Assembly (NCBI RefSeq): GCF_002858805.1
Contig: NZ_PJZI01000001.1
Location: forward strand, 62,001 to 126,000
Source of the DNA: Chimaeribacter arupi
GTDB taxonomy: Bacteria > Pseudomonadota > Gammaproteobacteria > Enterobacterales > Enterobacteriaceae
DNA length: 64,000 nucleotides
Reading direction: 5' to 3'
This document shows, piece by piece, positions 28,458 through 40,439 of the stretch. Within the stretch, counting starts at the first letter, position 1. Every line of letters begins with the position of its first letter. The notes below the pieces were generated by a model. That model saw nothing but the letters and a program-made list of their open reading frames with translations, searched no databases and was not told where the DNA came from. A program made the translations under genes and the position numbers.

Positions 28458-30905
28458 TCAGAGCTTCACCGGTTTGATGTGCCAGATCTCGTCGGCGTAC
28501 TCCTGGATGGTACGGTCGGCAGAGAAATAGCCCATATTGGCGATGTTCAGCAGCGCGCGGCGGGTCCACTCTTCCGGTTGCTGGTAGAGTTCGTCCACTT
28601 TGTCCTGGGTATCCACATAGCTGCGGTAGTCGGCCAGCAGTTGGTAGTAATCCCCCAGGTTGACCAGCGAGTCAAACAGGTTGCTGTAACGCTTAGGTTC
28701 GCCGGGGCTGAAAACGCCGGTGGCAATCTGCGTCAGCACCTGGTGCAGTTCGTGGTCCTGCTCGTAATACTGGTGCGGGTTGTAACCGTTGCGGCGCAAT
28801 GCCTCCACCTCTTCAGTGGTGTTACCAAAGATAAAGATGTTCTCCTCACCCACATGCTCCAGCATCTCCACGTTTGCGCCATCCAGCGTGCCGATGGTCA
28901 GCGCACCGTTCAGGGCAAATTTCATGTTACTGGTGCCGGAGGCCTCAGTACCGGCCAGTGAGATCTGTTCGGAAAGATCGGCCGCCGGGATGATCAACTG
29001 TGCCAGGCTGACGCTGTAATTCGGAATAAACACCACTTTCAGCTTGGCATGGGCGCGCGGATCGTTGTTGATCACCTGTGCCACATCGTTGATCAACCGG
29101 ATAATCTGCTTGGCCGCATAGTAGGCCGAGGCCGCTTTACCGGCAAAAATCACCGTGCGCGGCACCCAGTCACGCTCCGGCTCCGCCAGAATGCGGTTAT
29201 AGCGGGTGATGACGTGCAACACGTTGAGCAACTGGCGTTTGTACTCGTGGATACGTTTGATCTGCACATCAAACATCGATGCCGCATTCACCACGGTGTT
29301 CAGCTGGCGGGCGATGTAGACTGCCAGCCGCCGTTTGTTCTCCAGCTTGGCTTTTTGCAGCGCCTGCAGGAAACTCGGGTAATCCACATTCTGTTTCAGC
29401 TCGCTGAGCTGGCTGAGGTCGGTACGCCAGGTCTGGCCGATGCTGTCATCCAGCACGGAGGCCAGCGGCGGGTTGGCGAGCGCCAGCCAGCGCCGCGGCG
29501 TCACGCCGTTGGTTTTGTTGCAGAAGCGGTCTGGGTAGAGGCGGGAGAAGTCGGCAAACAGTGACTGCACCATCAATTCTGAATGCAGCTCAGACACGCC
29601 GTTAACTTTGTGGCTGGCGATCACCGCCAGCCAGGCCATGCGCACCCGGCGGCCGTGGTTTTCGTCGATGATCGAGACACGTGCCTGAAGATCCGCATCG
29701 TTCGGTGCCTCTTCCGCGACAAACTTCAGGAAGTGCTCGTTGATCTCGAAGATCAGTTGCAGGTGGCGCGGCAGGATCTTGCCGAGCATGTCCACCGGCC
29801 AGGTTTCGAGCGCCTCACTCATCAGCGTGTGGTTGGTGTAGGAGAAGACGCGGCTGGTGACGTCCCAGGCTTTTTGCCAGCTGAATTTATGGTCATCAAT
29901 CAGCAGGCGCATCAGTTCAGGGATTGCCAGCACCGGGTGGGTGTCGTTCAGGTGGATGGCGATCTTATCGGCGAGATTTTCAAAGGTCTGGTGCATCATC
30001 CAGTGGCGGTTAAGGATGTCCTGCACGGTGGCAGAGACCAGGAAGTACTCCTGCCGCAGCCGCAGTTCGCGCCCGGAATAGGTGGAGTCATCCGGGTAGA
30101 GCACCCGCGACACGTTCTCGGAATGGTTTTTGTCTTCCACCGCCGCGAAGTAGTCGCCCTGGTTAAATTTACCGAGGTTGATTTCGTTACTCGCCTGCGC
30201 GCCCCACAGCCGCAGGGTGTTGGCGGCATCGGTGTCAAAACCGGGGATCACCTGGTCATAGGCGCAGGCCAGGATCTCTTCCGTCTCCAGCCAGCGGGTT
30301 TTCGCGCCCTCCTGCTGGATGCGGCCGCCGAAGCGCACTTTATAACGGGTATTGTGGCGCGGGAACTCCCACGGGTTGCCATATTCCAGCCAGTTATCCG
30401 GGGACTCTTTCTGTTCGCCGTTCACAATCTTCTGCGCGAACATGCCGTATTCATAGCGGATGCCGTAGCCGCGCCCCGGCAGGCCGAGGGTCGCCAGTGA
30501 GTCGAGGAAGCAGGCCGCCAGCCGCCCAAGGCCGCCGTTACCGAGGCCGGGATCGTTCTCTTCTTCAATCAGTTCGTTCAGGTCCAGCCCCATCTCATTC
30601 AGCGCCTGGCGCAGATCGTCGAAGATACCCATCGAGAGCAGCGCATTGGAGAGGGTCCGGCCCAGCAGGAATTCCATAGAGAGGTAATACACCTGGCGCA
30701 CATCCTGCGATAACTGCGCGCGGTTGGAGCGCAGCCAGCGCTCGACCATACGGTCACGGACTGCATACAGGGAGGCGTTGAGCCAGTCATGTTTGGTGGC
30801 GACTGACGGATCTTTTCCCACCATAAACATCAGCTTGTACGCAATAGAGTGTTTCAGTGCCTCAACGCTGACGGTCGGCGACGTGTAGTTAAAAGGTGAA
30901 GTCAT
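28458..30905 (-). CDS. glgP: Glycogen phosphorylase GlgP
   Basis: GT35 enzyme releasing glucose 1-phosphate from glycogen ends, with pyridoxal phosphate on the Lys of [16 protein letters not shown]. With the start at ATG 30905 ([20 protein letters not shown]) it is 815 residues, the E. coli length; an in-frame extension to 30956 lacks support. [20 protein letters not shown] and [13 protein letters not shown] are GlgP-specific and separate it from MalP. Last gene of glgBXCAP, separated from glgA by 126 bases holding two hairpins. Confidence 0.96.
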   Translation of the reverse strand: MTSPFNYTSPTVSVEALKHSIAYKLMFMVGKDPSVATKHDWLNASLYAVRDRMVERWLRSNRAQLSQDVRQVYYLSMEFLLGRTLSNALLSMGIFDDLRQALNEMGLDLNELIEEENDPGLGNGGLGRLAACFLDSLATLGLPGRGYGIRYEYGMFAQKIVNGEQKESPDNWLEYGNPWEFPRHNTRYKVRFGGRIQQEGAKTRWLETEEILACAYDQVIPGFDTDAANTLRLWGAQASNEINLGKFNQGDYFAAVEDKNHSENVSRVLYPDDSTYSGRELRLRQEYFLVSATVQDILNRHWMMHQTFENLADKIAIHLNDTHPVLAIPELMRLLIDDHKFSWQKAWDVTSRVFSYTNHTLMSEALETWPVDMLGKILPRHLQLIFEINEHFLKFVAEEAPNDADLQARVSIIDENHGRRVRMAWLAVIASHKVNGVSELHSELMVQSLFADFSRLYPDRFCNKTNGVTPRRWLALANPPLASVLDDSIGQTWRTDLSQLSELKQNVDYPSFLQALQKAKLENKRRLAVYIARQLNTVVNAASMFDVQIKRIHEYKRQLLNVLHVITRYNRILAEPERDWVPRTVIFAGKAASAYYAAKQIIRLINDVAQVINNDPRAHAKLKVVFIPNYSVSLAQLIIPAADLSEQISLAGTEASGTSNMKFALNGALTIGTLDGANVEMLEHVGEENIFIFGNTTEEVEALRRNGYNPHQYYEQDHELHQVLTQIATGVFSPGEPKRYSNLFDSLVNLGDYYQLLADYRSYVDTQDKVDELYQQPEEWTRRALLNIANMGYFSADRTIQEYADEIWHIKPVKL

Positions 30906-30951
30906 AGCGTTTTCCCATCCAGATGAATACTGCAACCGCTCAATGACATTA

Positions 30952-31027
30952 GCCACGCCGCCCGGATGTGCGGCGTGGCCCAGACGTGCCTTGATCTTTA
31001 CAGGGCGTGCCGACAGGGCGGCACGCC
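30952..31027 (-). repeat. Two perfect hairpins in the glgA-glgP gap
   Basis: First: GCCACGCCGC (30952-30961) with GCGGCGTGGC (30970-30979), 10 bp. Second: GGCGTGCC (31004-31011) with GGCACGCC (31020-31027), 8 bp. Neither has a T tract. Such intercistronic structures may protect the upstream mRNA from exonucleases or lower glgP output relative to glgA. Confidence 0.65.
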
Positions 31028-31031
31028 GGAA

Positions 31032-32468
31032 TTACTTCAGTAAACGCTTGTACAGCAGGTTGTAGGCGTGTGCGGCCACTTGCCAGGTGAAGTCCAGGCT
31101 CATGGCGTGTTGCTGCACGTGCCGCCAGTGTTTTTGCCGTGTCCAGAGCACCATGGCGCGGCGTACTGCCTGGCTCAGCGACTCAACCGTGCTGTCTTCA
31201 AACACAAAGCCGCTGGCGGTGCCGTCGGCCAGGTTTTCCAGCGAGCAGTCCACCACGGTGTCGGCCAGCCCGCCGGTGCGGCGCACCAACGGCAGCGTGC
31301 CATATTTCAGGCCGTAAAGTTGGGTCAGCCCGCACGGTTCAAAGCGGCTCGGCACCAGAATCACGTCTGCCCCGCCGATAATGCGGTGGGAGAAGGCTTC
31401 ATGGTAGCCAATCTGTACCCCGACCTGGCCGGGGTAATCGGCGGCGGCGGCCAGAAATGCCTGTTGCAGCACGGCGTCCCCGGCCCCGAGGATCACCATC
31501 TGCCCGCCCTGCTCCAGGATGCCCGGCAGCGCGCCCAGCACCAGATCCAGCCCTTTCTGGCTGGTCAGGCGGCTTACCACCGAGAACACCGGCTTGGTGT
31601 CATCGACATCCAGCCCCATCACCCGTTGCAGATAGGCTTTGTTGATCGCTTTCGCCTTAAGGTTATCGGCACTGTAGCGCGCCGACAGCAGGATGTCGGT
31701 TTGCGGGTCCCAGATCGCCTCATCCACGCCGTTCAGGATGCCGCTCAGCCGCCCTTCGCTTTCGCGTTCCTGCAATAAGCCTTCCATGCCGTAGCCAAAG
31801 GCCGGCAGGGTTATCTCATGGGCATAGGTCGGGCTGACGGCCGTAATGTGGTCAGCAAAGAACAGCCCGGCTTTGAGGAAGGAGATCTGGCCGTAAAACT
31901 CCAGCCCGTACACCTGGAAGAAGGATTCCGGGATCTGCAGTTCATGCAGGTGCACGGCAGAGAACAGCCCCTGGTAGGCCAGGTTATGCACCGTAAACAC
32001 GGTTTTCACCGGGTGGCCGCGCGCGGCGATATAGGCGCACGCCATGCCCGCATGCCAGTCATGGGCGTGGACAATGTCCGGCGTCCAGAAGTTGTCCAGC
32101 CCCAGCGCCATTTCACTGGCGATCCAGCCCAGCAGCGCAAAGCGCCGGTGGTTGTCCGGGTAGGCATACAGTGACTGGTCATGGTACGGGCTGCCGGCAC
32201 GGTCAAACAGCGCCGGCGCATCAATCACATACACCCCCACGCCGCGGAAGTGGCCGAAGCGCACCCCCACCGGCCCGGCAAAAGTATCAATATTACGCAC
32301 CAGTTCGGTGTCCGGGATACCCTGCATAATGTCAGGGAAGCCGGGTATTAACACGCGGACGTCGGTGCCCTCCGCTATCTGAGCGGCGGGCAGCGCTCCG
32401 GTTACATCTGCCAACCCGCCGGTTTTCAGCAGGGGGAAAAGCTCAGAACACACATGTAAAACCTGCAT
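31032..32468 (-). CDS. glgA: Glycogen synthase GlgA (ADP-glucose type)
   Basis: GT5 glucosyltransferase that extends alpha-1,4-glucan chains from ADP-glucose. It is 478 residues. The ADP-glucose-binding KTGGLADV (Lys15) is at the N terminus, and [25 protein letters not shown] and [10 protein letters not shown] form the nucleotide-sugar site. The ATG at 32468 is chosen, preceded by AGGAG with 5 bases spacing and giving [18 protein letters not shown]; the longer frame to 32579 runs through an intrinsic terminator. Confidence 0.96.
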   Translation of the reverse strand: MQVLHVCSELFPLLKTGGLADVTGALPAAQIAEGTDVRVLIPGFPDIMQGIPDTELVRNIDTFAGPVGVRFGHFRGVGVYVIDAPALFDRAGSPYHDQSLYAYPDNHRRFALLGWIASEMALGLDNFWTPDIVHAHDWHAGMACAYIAARGHPVKTVFTVHNLAYQGLFSAVHLHELQIPESFFQVYGLEFYGQISFLKAGLFFADHITAVSPTYAHEITLPAFGYGMEGLLQERESEGRLSGILNGVDEAIWDPQTDILLSARYSADNLKAKAINKAYLQRVMGLDVDDTKPVFSVVSRLTSQKGLDLVLGALPGILEQGGQMVILGAGDAVLQQAFLAAAADYPGQVGVQIGYHEAFSHRIIGGADVILVPSRFEPCGLTQLYGLKYGTLPLVRRTGGLADTVVDCSLENLADGTASGFVFEDSTVESLSQAVRRAMVLWTRQKHWRHVQQHAMSLDFTWQVAAHAYNLLYKRLLK

Positions 32469-32535
32469 CGTCGCTCCTGATTGTCGGCTCCGGCGCCTCT
32501 GCGACCGGACATCAACGTAAGACATTCTGGGGGGC

Positions 32536-32570
32536 GAAAAAACCCGCGGCGGCTCCTGATGCCGCGGGTC
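32536..32570 (-). terminator. Intrinsic terminator between glgC and glgA
   Basis: On the minus strand ACCCGCGGC (32569-32561) pairs perfectly with GCCGCGGGT (32550-32542) around a ten-base loop and runs into TTTTTT (32542-32537). It sits 37 bases after the glgC stop and about 70 before glgA, so it could make glgA-glgP expression partly independent of glgBXC. Confidence 0.8.
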
Positions 32571-32606
32571 TGGCTTCACCCAAGCTGTTGCGCTTCCCGG
32601 CAGTAA

Positions 32607-33902
32607 TTACTGCGCGCGTTCGCCTTCCAACCTGGCCAGCATCGCCCGGGTTACTAACACAATTCCTTCATCAGACCGGTAAAAACGGCGGCTGTCCTCG
32701 TCCGCGTTTTCCCCGATCACCATGCCCTCAGGAATATGGCAGGCACGGTCAATGATGCAGCGCCGTAAACGGCAGGAGCGGCCGATATTGACGTCCGGCA
32801 GCAGCACTGATGAATCGATGGTACAAAACGAATTGACCCGCACCCGTGGGAACAGCACCGAATGCACCACCACCGAGCCGGAGACAATACAGCCGCCGGA
32901 CACCAGCGAGTTCATGGTCATCCCGTGGCTGCCGGAACGGTCCTGGACAAATTTCGCCGGCGGCAGCGGTTCCATGTGGGTGCGTATCGGCCAGCGGCGG
33001 TCATACATGTCCAGCTCCGGCGTGACCGAAGCGAGATCAAGGTTGGCGCGCCAGTAGGCATGCAACGTGCCGACATCACGCCAGTAGGGCTTGGCATTCG
33101 GGCTGGACGTCACGCAGGAGAGCGTAAACGGGTGCGCCCAGGCTTTGCCCTGCTGGGTAATTTTCGGGATCAGGTCTTTACCGAAGTCCCGTTCTGATTC
33201 CGGCAACTGGCGATCTTCCTCCAGCAGCCGGAACAGGAAATCGGCATTAAAAATGTAGATGCCCATGCTCGCCAGCGCCAGGTCAGGATTACCCGGCATG
33301 GCCGGCGGATTGGCTGGTTTTTCAACAAAGTCGCGCACGCGCCCTTCGTCATCCACATGGATCACGCCGAAATCACGGGCTTCCGCGATCGGCACCGGCA
33401 TACAGGCCACGGTGCATTCCGCGTCTTTCTGCACGTGGTCGATCAACATGCGCGAGTAATCCATTTTGTAGATATGGTCACCCGCCAGGATCACGATGTA
33501 CTTGGCCTGGTAGCGGCGGATGATGTCCAGGTTCTGGTAGACCGCGTCCGCCGTGCCTTTGTACCAGTTGTCTTCCTCGTTGCGCTGCTGGGCAGGCAGC
33601 AGGTCAACGAATTCGTTCATCTCCTCGTTAAGGAACGACCAGCCGCGCTGGATATGCTGCACCAGGGTATGCGACTGGTACTGGGTGATAATGCCGATGC
33701 GCCGGATGCCGGAGTTCAGGCAGTTCGACAGGGCAAAATCGATAATGCGGAATTTGCCGCCAAAATGGACAGCGGGTTTTGCACGGGTAGAGGTTAAATC
33801 TTTCAGCCGCGAGCCACGGCCCCCGGCCAGGATCAGCGCCACCGAATCGGCGGGCAGTTGCCTGGCCAGCATCAAGGCATCTTCGTTATCGAACTTAACC
33901 AT
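32607..33902 (-). CDS. glgC: Glucose-1-phosphate adenylyltransferase GlgC
   Basis: Makes ADP-glucose from ATP and glucose 1-phosphate, the committed step of bacterial glycogen synthesis. It is 431 residues with nucleotide loop [35 protein letters not shown], the catalytic region [17 protein letters not shown] and FVEKPANPP, then the C-terminal beta-helix ([20 protein letters not shown]). At position 39, where E. coli has the fructose-1,6-bisphosphate-binding Lys, this protein has Thr (DLTSTRAKP), so activation may differ. GGAG lies 10 bases before the ATG; 20 bases from glgX. Confidence 0.96.
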   Translation of the reverse strand: MVKFDNEDALMLARQLPADSVALILAGGRGSRLKDLTSTRAKPAVHFGGKFRIIDFALSNCLNSGIRRIGIITQYQSHTLVQHIQRGWSFLNEEMNEFVDLLPAQQRNEEDNWYKGTADAVYQNLDIIRRYQAKYIVILAGDHIYKMDYSRMLIDHVQKDAECTVACMPVPIAEARDFGVIHVDDEGRVRDFVEKPANPPAMPGNPDLALASMGIYIFNADFLFRLLEEDRQLPESERDFGKDLIPKITQQGKAWAHPFTLSCVTSSPNAKPYWRDVGTLHAYWRANLDLASVTPELDMYDRRWPIRTHMEPLPPAKFVQDRSGSHGMTMNSLVSGGCIVSGSVVVHSVLFPRVRVNSFCTIDSSVLLPDVNIGRSCRLRRCIIDRACHIPEGMVIGENADEDSRRFYRSDEGIVLVTRAMLARLEGERAQ

Positions 33903-33922
33903 GGCTGACTCCTTTTCTTTTT

Positions 33923-35908
33923 TTATTCCCGCGCAAACACGCAGAGGGCACGCGCGGGTGCATGCCAGAGCCCATGCTCCGGACGGTTTTCATCCTGATT
34001 GAACGGGTCAACCGCCACCCACGCGCCCGGCGGCAAAGCCATGCCGTCGTCACGTTCTGAGGCGTTGAGAACCAGCAACCATTTGTCCGACAGCAGGATT
34101 TGCAGCTGTTGCTGCGGCCCCCGCTCCCAGCGTTGCACGGTCATCGGCTGCCCTTCCCCGTTAAACCACTGCACATCGTTGCTGCCGTCCTGCCACCAGC
34201 CCTCGTGCTGCAAAGCAGGGATCTGGCGGCGCAGGCGTAACAACGCAGCGGTAAAGGCGGTCAGGGAGGCGTCTGCGTCGGCCCAGTTAAGCCAGGTCAG
34301 TTCATTGTCCTGGCAGTAGGCATTGTTGTTGCCCTGCTGGCTCTGTCCCTGTTCGTCACCGGCCAGCAGCATCGGCGTGCCATGCGCCAATAGCAGGGTG
34401 GTCAACAGGGCGCGCTGCGAACGGCGGCGGCGGGTTTTCACCGCCTCGTCCGCATCCAGCCCCTCATGGCCGTGGTTGTTACTGTGGTTCTCACTGGTCC
34501 CGTCACGGTTGTGCTCACCGTTTGACTGGTTGTGTTTGTGGTTAAAACTCACGGTGTCCTGCAGGGTGAAACCGTCATGGGCCGTGAGCATATTGATGGC
34601 GGCGATCGGCTGCCGCCCGTCGTGGCCGAAAAAGTCCTGGGACCCGGCAAAGCGGGTGGCGAACTGCCCCAGCGGAAGGTGCCCGTGCAACCAGAAGCGG
34701 CGGACATCATCCCGGAAGCGGTCATTCCATTCGGCAAAAGGTGCAGGGAACCGGCCAAGCTGGTAACCGCCGAGGCCGATGTCCCACGGCTCTGCGATGA
34801 GCTTGCACCGGGAGATGACCGGGTCAGCCAGCATCGCCTTAAACAACGGCGCGTCTTTGGAGAACGCCGGGGTGCGGCCCAGCACCGGCGCGAGGTCAAA
34901 GCGGAAGCCGTCAACGTGGCACTCCTCCAGCCAGTAGCGCATACAGCCGATGGCCCACGCCACGGTCTCCTCATCCATTAACCGGATGGCATTGCCGCAG
35001 CCGGTCATGTTGTCGTAGTCGCCGTTGTCGTGCAGCCAGTAGTAACTTTTGTTGTCCAGCCCGCGCAGGGAGAGCGTCGGGCCGGTGAGGTCAATCTCCG
35101 CGGTATGGTTAAAAACGATATCGAGGATCACCTCAATGCCGTGCTTATGCAGCGTTTTGACGGCGTCCCGGAACTCATTGATCGCCGCTTCCGGCCCCGG
35201 CCGGCTGGCGTAGGACGGCTCCAGCGCATAGAGCGCCAGCGGGTTATACCCCCAATAGTTGCTCAGCCCTTCGCGCTGCAAACGCGGCTCATCAGCGAAA
35301 TGCTGGATCGGCAGCAGCTCCAGCGCAGTGATGCCGAGATCGGTAAGGTGTTTGATCATCACCGGGTGTGCCAGCGCCGCATAGGTGCCGCGGATCGCCT
35401 CGGGGATCGCCGGGTGGCGTTTGGTCAGCCCGCGCACGTGGGCTTCATAGATAACCGTCTGCCCCCACGGCGTGCGCAACGGGGCGTCCCCTTCCCAGTC
35501 ATACGCGGGGGCGACCACCACGCTTTTCGGCGCGACGGCGGCGCTGTCCTGCTCATCCGGCTGATCCCACCCGCCGTGCAGGCGCGGGTCGTCCATGACA
35601 TCGCCCTCAACCGCACGGGCGCACGGGTCGAGCAGCAATTTATTGGGGTTGAAGCGGTGGCCGTTGTGCGGCTCAAACGGGCCGGAGGCACGGAAACCGT
35701 AACGCAGGCCGGGTTTGCCGTCCGGCAGGAAACCGTGCCACCAATTGCCGGTGCGCCCCGGCAGCGGCAGCCGCTGCTCATGGCCCTCGTCATCAAACAC
35801 ACAGAGTTCAATGCCGGTGGCGTGGGCTGAAAACACGCTGAAATTGATGCCGTGTTCATCAGCCTGCGCACCGGCGGGGCCGGGACTGCCGGGTTCCAAC
35901 GCCGTCAT
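33923..35908 (-). CDS. glgX: Glycogen debranching enzyme GlgX
   Basis: GH13 isoamylase-type enzyme that hydrolyses alpha-1,6 links of phosphorylase-limit branches. It is 661 residues. An N-terminal CBM48-like domain ([20 protein letters not shown]) precedes the catalytic barrel with [11 protein letters not shown], nucleophile Asp in [12 protein letters not shown], acid Glu in LIAEPWDIG and Asp of [11 protein letters not shown]. It overlaps the glgB stop as ATGA (35905-35908), implying coupled translation. Confidence 0.96.
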   Translation of the reverse strand: MTALEPGSPGPAGAQADEHGINFSVFSAHATGIELCVFDDEGHEQRLPLPGRTGNWWHGFLPDGKPGLRYGFRASGPFEPHNGHRFNPNKLLLDPCARAVEGDVMDDPRLHGGWDQPDEQDSAAVAPKSVVVAPAYDWEGDAPLRTPWGQTVIYEAHVRGLTKRHPAIPEAIRGTYAALAHPVMIKHLTDLGITALELLPIQHFADEPRLQREGLSNYWGYNPLALYALEPSYASRPGPEAAINEFRDAVKTLHKHGIEVILDIVFNHTAEIDLTGPTLSLRGLDNKSYYWLHDNGDYDNMTGCGNAIRLMDEETVAWAIGCMRYWLEECHVDGFRFDLAPVLGRTPAFSKDAPLFKAMLADPVISRCKLIAEPWDIGLGGYQLGRFPAPFAEWNDRFRDDVRRFWLHGHLPLGQFATRFAGSQDFFGHDGRQPIAAINMLTAHDGFTLQDTVSFNHKHNQSNGEHNRDGTSENHSNNHGHEGLDADEAVKTRRRRSQRALLTTLLLAHGTPMLLAGDEQGQSQQGNNNAYCQDNELTWLNWADADASLTAFTAALLRLRRQIPALQHEGWWQDGSNDVQWFNGEGQPMTVQRWERGPQQQLQILLSDKWLLVLNASERDDGMALPPGAWVAVDPFNQDENRPEHGLWHAPARALCVFARE

Positions 35909-38094
35909 TCCACCTCCCGGAGCAGGTAAAGCGTCGCCAGCGGCGGGATGGTGAGCACCAGGGAGTGCGGGCGCTGGTGGCTGCCAATCTCCTGGCTCTC
36001 AATCAGGCCCTGATTGCCGACATTGCTGCCGCGATAGAATTCCGAGTCGGTGTTGAGGATTTCGCGGTACGTGCCCGGCGTGTCGATGCCGATGCGGTAT
36101 TCATAGCGCGGCACCGGCGTGAAGTTGCTGACCGCGATCAGCTCATTCCCGGCGCGGTCGCGGCGCACAAAGGCAAATACCGAGTTGTCGCTGTCATCCA
36201 CCACCAGCCAGTCAAATCCCTGCGGCTGGTAGTCCAGCTCGTACAGGGCCGGTTGCTGCTGGTAGGTATGGTTGAGGTCACGCACCAGGCTCTGCACGCC
36301 GCTGTGCCAGCCGTCATAGCCCTCTTCCAGCAGGTGCCAGTCGAGGCTGTTGTTGAAGTCCCATTCGCGGCCCTGGGCGAATTCGCAGCCCATAAACAGC
36401 AATTTCTTGCCGGGGTGCGCCCACATAAAGCCGTAGTAAGCGCGCACGTTGGCGAATTTCTGCCAGGTGTCGCCCGGCATCCGGTCGAGCAGCGAGCCTT
36501 TGCCGTGCACCACTTCGTCATGCGAGATCGGCAGCACGAAGTTTTCGGTGTAGGCGTAGAGCATCCCGAAGGTCAGCTGGTTGTGGTGGTGCTTGCGGTA
36601 GACCGGGTCGAGTTTGAAATAGTTAAGGGTGTCGTGCATCCAGCCGAGGTTCCACTTGTAGTGGAAGCCCAGCCCACCGGCATCCGGCGGGTTGGTCACG
36701 CCGGGGTAGTCGGTGGATTCCTCCGCCAGCGTCACCGCGCCCGGCAACGATTTGCCCAGCGTCTGGTTGGTGTAGCGCAGGAAAGCGATCGCCTCGAGGT
36801 TTTCGCGGCCGCCATAGTAGTTCGGCACCCACTGGCCTTCGGCGCGGCTGTAGTCGCGGTAGATCATTGAGGCCACCGCATCCACCCGCAGCGCGTCGAT
36901 GCCGTAGCGCTCGACCCAGTAGAAAGCGTTACCGGCCAGGAAGTTACGCACCTCATGGCGGCCATAGTTGTAGATAAGCGTGTTCCAGTCCTGGTGGAAG
37001 CCTTCGCGCGGGTCGGCGTATTCATACAGCGCGGTGCCGTCAAACTGCGCCAGGCCATGATCGTCGGACGGGAAATGGCCCGGCACCCAGTCGAGGATCA
37101 CATTAATCCCGGCCTCGTGCGCTTTGTCGATGAACGCGCGGAACTCCTCCGGCGAGCCGTAACGCCGGGTCGGCGCATACATGCCGAGCGGCTGGTAGCC
37201 CCAGCTGCCGTCAAACGGGTGTTCATTGATCGGCATCAGCTCGATGTGGGTAAAGCCCATCTCTTTCACATACGGGATCAGCTGGTCAGCCAGCTCACCG
37301 TAGCTCAGCCAGAAGTTGTTGTCGGTATGGCGTCGCCAGGAGCCGAGATGCACTTCATAGATCGAGATGGGCCGGTCGAAATCATTGGCGCGCTGGCGCT
37401 CCGCCGTGCGAGGCACCGGCGGCGGCAGGGTGCTGACCTGGGACGCGGTTTCCGGGCGCATCTGCGCCTCGAACGCATAGGGGTCCGCTTTCAGGCGGGT
37501 ATGGCCGCGGCAGTCGATGATTTCATATTTATAGAGCTGGCCCGGCTTGACGCCCGGCAGGAACAGTTCCCAGATACCGTTCTCTTTACGCAGGCGCATC
37601 GGGTGGCGGCGGCCGTCCCAGAAGTTGAACTCCCCGACAACCGACACCCGCACCGCGTTCGGTGCCCAGACGGCAAAACTCACGCCTTCGACGCCGTCAA
37701 GCGTCGTGGGGTGCGCGCCCATACGCTCATAGGGGCGCAGGTGCGTGCCTTCAGACAGCAGCCAGATATCAAGGTCCTGCAACAGCGGGCCGAAGCGGTA
37801 CGGGTCTTCGATCATCACCGTGTCGTTTTCCCACTTCACCTGTAACTGGTAGTGGAAAGGGTTTTTGCGCCGCGGCAACAGCCCGACAAAAAAACCCCGC
37901 TCATCCCGACAGTGCAGGTTGGCCACTTTCCGGTTGCTTTGAGCGTCAACCACCCAGACTTCGCGCGCATCGGGCAACAACGCCCGCACTTCCAGCCCGG
38001 CAGCCACGCTGTGCATACCGAGCAGGGAAAAAGGGTCAGTGTAATGACCGGTAATAAGTTGGTTGATCACATGTTGATCGGGAAGAACTGACAT
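35905..38094 (-). CDS. glgB: 1,4-alpha-glucan branching enzyme GlgB
   Basis: GH13 enzyme that creates alpha-1,6 branches in glycogen. It is 729 residues (E. coli 728): two N-terminal beta-sandwich domains ([20 protein letters not shown]; then [21 protein letters not shown]), and the catalytic barrel with [11 protein letters not shown], nucleophile Asp in [11 protein letters not shown], acid Glu in [11 protein letters not shown] and Asp of [12 protein letters not shown]. First gene of glgBXCAP; its promoter must lie in 38095-38383. Confidence 0.97.
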   Translation of the reverse strand: MSVLPDQHVINQLITGHYTDPFSLLGMHSVAAGLEVRALLPDAREVWVVDAQSNRKVANLHCRDERGFFVGLLPRRKNPFHYQLQVKWENDTVMIEDPYRFGPLLQDLDIWLLSEGTHLRPYERMGAHPTTLDGVEGVSFAVWAPNAVRVSVVGEFNFWDGRRHPMRLRKENGIWELFLPGVKPGQLYKYEIIDCRGHTRLKADPYAFEAQMRPETASQVSTLPPPVPRTAERQRANDFDRPISIYEVHLGSWRRHTDNNFWLSYGELADQLIPYVKEMGFTHIELMPINEHPFDGSWGYQPLGMYAPTRRYGSPEEFRAFIDKAHEAGINVILDWVPGHFPSDDHGLAQFDGTALYEYADPREGFHQDWNTLIYNYGRHEVRNFLAGNAFYWVERYGIDALRVDAVASMIYRDYSRAEGQWVPNYYGGRENLEAIAFLRYTNQTLGKSLPGAVTLAEESTDYPGVTNPPDAGGLGFHYKWNLGWMHDTLNYFKLDPVYRKHHHNQLTFGMLYAYTENFVLPISHDEVVHGKGSLLDRMPGDTWQKFANVRAYYGFMWAHPGKKLLFMGCEFAQGREWDFNNSLDWHLLEEGYDGWHSGVQSLVRDLNHTYQQQPALYELDYQPQGFDWLVVDDSDNSVFAFVRRDRAGNELIAVSNFTPVPRYEYRIGIDTPGTYREILNTDSEFYRGSNVGNQGLIESQEIGSHQRPHSLVLTIPPLATLYLLREVE

Positions 38095-38383
38095 GGCATT
38101 TCATCCTGTGATTAATGGCAACAATAAAATCAATGAATTCATTAAAGTACCAAACGATCGTCCTGACCCATCATTTCTCCCTTTTATCGTTAAAAGCGTG
38201 AGCCACGGCAATCATTTACATCTTTTTTAAGATTATCCCGCAGGTTAAGGAGCCATCCGGCTCATCCTGCTAAGCATAGTCAAAACATGTGAAGAAACGC
38301 GCCAAAGAATAAGGATTTTTACCGCCCGCGCCCGATGGAGAGAAAAGAGGGAAAAAAGGCAGGAGGGCGCGGGCCGGAAAGGG
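38095..38383. other. glgB upstream region
   Basis: No gene is seen. The segment next to glgB (38100-38280) is AT-rich and probably carries the glg promoter. A 10-bp inverted repeat with a long loop (38324-38333 GCCCGCGCCC with 38365-38374) lies closer to asd. Confidence 0.45.
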
Positions 38384-38411
38384 CAAAAAAAGAGGCACCC
38401 GCAGGTGCCTC
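38384..38411 (-). terminator. Rho-independent terminator after asd
   Basis: GAGGCACC (38392-38399) pairs with GGTGCCTC (38404-38411) around CGCA. The plus-strand A run at 38385-38391 gives the T tract on the minus strand, 15 bases after the asd stop. Confidence 0.88.
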
Positions 38412-38425
38412 GTCAGCTGTTCCTA

Positions 38426-39529
38426 TCAGAGCAGGATGCGCAACATACGGCGCAGCGGTTCGGCCGCGCCCCACAGCAGCTGGTCGCCCACGGTAAACGC
38501 GGAGAGGTACTCCGGCCCCATGTTCAGCTTGCGCAAACGCCCGACCGGGGTGTTCAGCGTGCCGGTGACCGCCGCCGGGGTCAGCTCGCGCACCGTCAGG
38601 TCGCGGTCATTCGGGATCACCCGCACCCAGTCGTTGTGGGTGGCCAGCAGGTTTTCAATCTCCGGGATGGAGACATCTTTCTTCATCTTGATGGTGAAGG
38701 CCTGGCTGTGGCAGCGCAGCGCGCCGATGCGCACGCAGAGGCCATCTACCGGGATAACCGACTGGGTATTCAGGATTTTGTTGGTTTCAGCCTGCCCTTT
38801 CCACTCTTCTTTGCTCTGGCCGTTGTCGAGCGCCTTGTCGATCCACGGGATCAGGCTGCCGGCCAGCGGTGCGCCGAACTGGTCGGTCGGCAGGGTGCCG
38901 CTGCGGGTCAGCGCGGTGACTTTGCGCTCGATGTCGAGGATCGCCGAGGCCGGGTTTTGCAGCTCTTTCGCCACGTCGTTGTGCAGCATACCCATCTGGG
39001 TCAGCAGTTCGCGCATATGGCGCGCGCCGCCGCCGGAGGCCGCCTGGTACGTCGCCACAGAGACCCACTCCACCAGATCCTGCGCGAACAGGCCGCCGAG
39101 GGACATCAGCATCAGGCTCACGGTGCAGTTGCCGCCGACGAAGGTTTTGATGCCGCGATCCACACCCTGGCGGATCACGTCATGGTTGACCGGGTCGAGG
39201 ATGATGATGGCGTCATCTTTCATGCGCAGCGAGGACGCCGCATCAATCCAGTAACCCTGCCAGCCGCTGGCGCGCAGTTTCGGATAAATTTCGTTGGTGT
39301 AGTCCCCGCCCTGGCAGGTGATGATGATGTCCAGCGCACGCAGCGCCTCCAGATCGGACGCATCCTGCAGCGTGCCCTGCTGGCCGCCGAAGGCCGGAGC
39401 CGCCTGGCCATGCTGGGATGTGGAGAAGAAGACCGGGCGGATGGCATCAAAATCGCGCTCTTCGACCATGCGTTGCATGAGAACAGAGCCGACCATGCCG
39501 CGCCAGCCAACGAAACCTACATTTTTCAT
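38426..39529 (-). CDS. asd: Aspartate-semialdehyde dehydrogenase Asd
   Basis: NADPH enzyme reducing aspartyl phosphate to aspartate semialdehyde, the branch point to lysine, diaminopimelate, threonine and methionine. It is 367 residues, the E. coli length, with the nucleotide loop [13 protein letters not shown] and catalytic Cys135 in [32 protein letters not shown] is typical. The ATG at 39529 (MKNVGFVG) is chosen over the in-frame 39625. Divergent from yhgN across about 265 bases. Confidence 0.97.
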   Translation of the reverse strand: MKNVGFVGWRGMVGSVLMQRMVEERDFDAIRPVFFSTSQHGQAAPAFGGQQGTLQDASDLEALRALDIIITCQGGDYTNEIYPKLRASGWQGYWIDAASSLRMKDDAIIILDPVNHDVIRQGVDRGIKTFVGGNCTVSLMLMSLGGLFAQDLVEWVSVATYQAASGGGARHMRELLTQMGMLHNDVAKELQNPASAILDIERKVTALTRSGTLPTDQFGAPLAGSLIPWIDKALDNGQSKEEWKGQAETNKILNTQSVIPVDGLCVRIGALRCHSQAFTIKMKKDVSIPEIENLLATHNDWVRVIPNDRDLTVRELTPAAVTGTLNTPVGRLRKLNMGPEYLSAFTVGDQLLWGAAEPLRRMLRILL

Positions 39530-39794
39530 AATTACTTGCCCTGTGGTGTAAGGGGTGAAGAGAGGGGGAAAGGCGCCGGAAACGCCGTATGCCCTCCACC
39601 TTACAAAATGTATAAGAAGTCGCAAGTGAATTTATTCGATGTCATCGTGCGGGTTAGCAGAGTTGCTAATATACTCCGCGCTGGTGACGGGCAAGCGCGC
39701 CGGTTGTGCCCTCAATGGCAGCATGAACCGTCACTGCACCCAATAATAAAAGCATATTCTGCCGGTCAGGCCGGTGACTTACTCTGAGGTGATA

Positions 39795-40388
39795 ATGACT
39801 GAAATGATCGCGGCAACGGTGTTGCTGTTTTTAATCATGGACCCGCTCGGCAACCTGCCGATTTTTATGTCAGTGCTCAAGCACCTGGAGCCGAAACGCC
39901 GCCGGGTGATTGTGATCCGTGAGATGCTGATCGCGCTGCTGCTGATGCTGGTCTTTTTGTTCGCCGGTGAAAAAATTCTGGCGTTCCTGAACCTGCGCAC
40001 CGAAACGGTTTCGATCTCCGGCGGGATTATCCTGTTTCTGATCGCGATTAAGATGATTTTCCCGTCGCACGAGTCCAACAGCACCGGCCTGTCGGCAGGC
40101 GAGGAGCCGTTCCTGGTGCCGCTGGCCATCCCGCTGGTGGCCGGGCCGTCGATTCTGGCGGCGCTGATGCTGCTGTCGCACCAGTACCCGAATCAGATCT
40201 CGCATCTGGTGCTGGCGCTGCTGATCGCCTGGGGGATTTCAGTGGCGATCCTGATGCTTTCCGACCTCTTCCTGCGCCTGCTGGGTGACAAGGGCGTCAG
40301 CGCGCTGGAGCGGCTGATGGGGCTGATCCTGGTGATGCTCTCCACCCAGATGTTCCTCGACGGCATCCGCGCCTACCTGAAAATTTAG
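39795..40388 (+). CDS. yhgN: MarC-family inner-membrane protein YhgN
   Basis: A 197-residue protein with about six transmembrane segments, beginning with FLIMDPLGNLPIFMSVLKHL and containing RRRVIVIREMLIALLLMLVF and VPLAIPLVAGPSILAALMLL. The MarC/UPF0056 family was once linked to antibiotic resistance, but its function is not established. Start at 39795 with GAGGTG upstream. It lies beside asd as in E. coli. Confidence 0.93.
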   Translation: MTEMIAATVLLFLIMDPLGNLPIFMSVLKHLEPKRRRVIVIREMLIALLLMLVFLFAGEKILAFLNLRTETVSISGGIILFLIAIKMIFPSHESNSTGLSAGEEPFLVPLAIPLVAGPSILAALMLLSHQYPNQISHLVLALLIAWGISVAILMLSDLFLRLLGDKGVSALERLMGLILVMLSTQMFLDGIRAYLKI

Positions 40389-40439
40389 CCCGTCTTGACG
40401 CAGGCGGGCGAACGCCGCCTGCGTCCCTCAGCCATCCCG

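Noticed and set aside
38405-39787. A 460-codon plus-strand frame opposite asd
   Set aside because: Antisense to asd and runs through the asd terminator and promoter; not a plausible gene.
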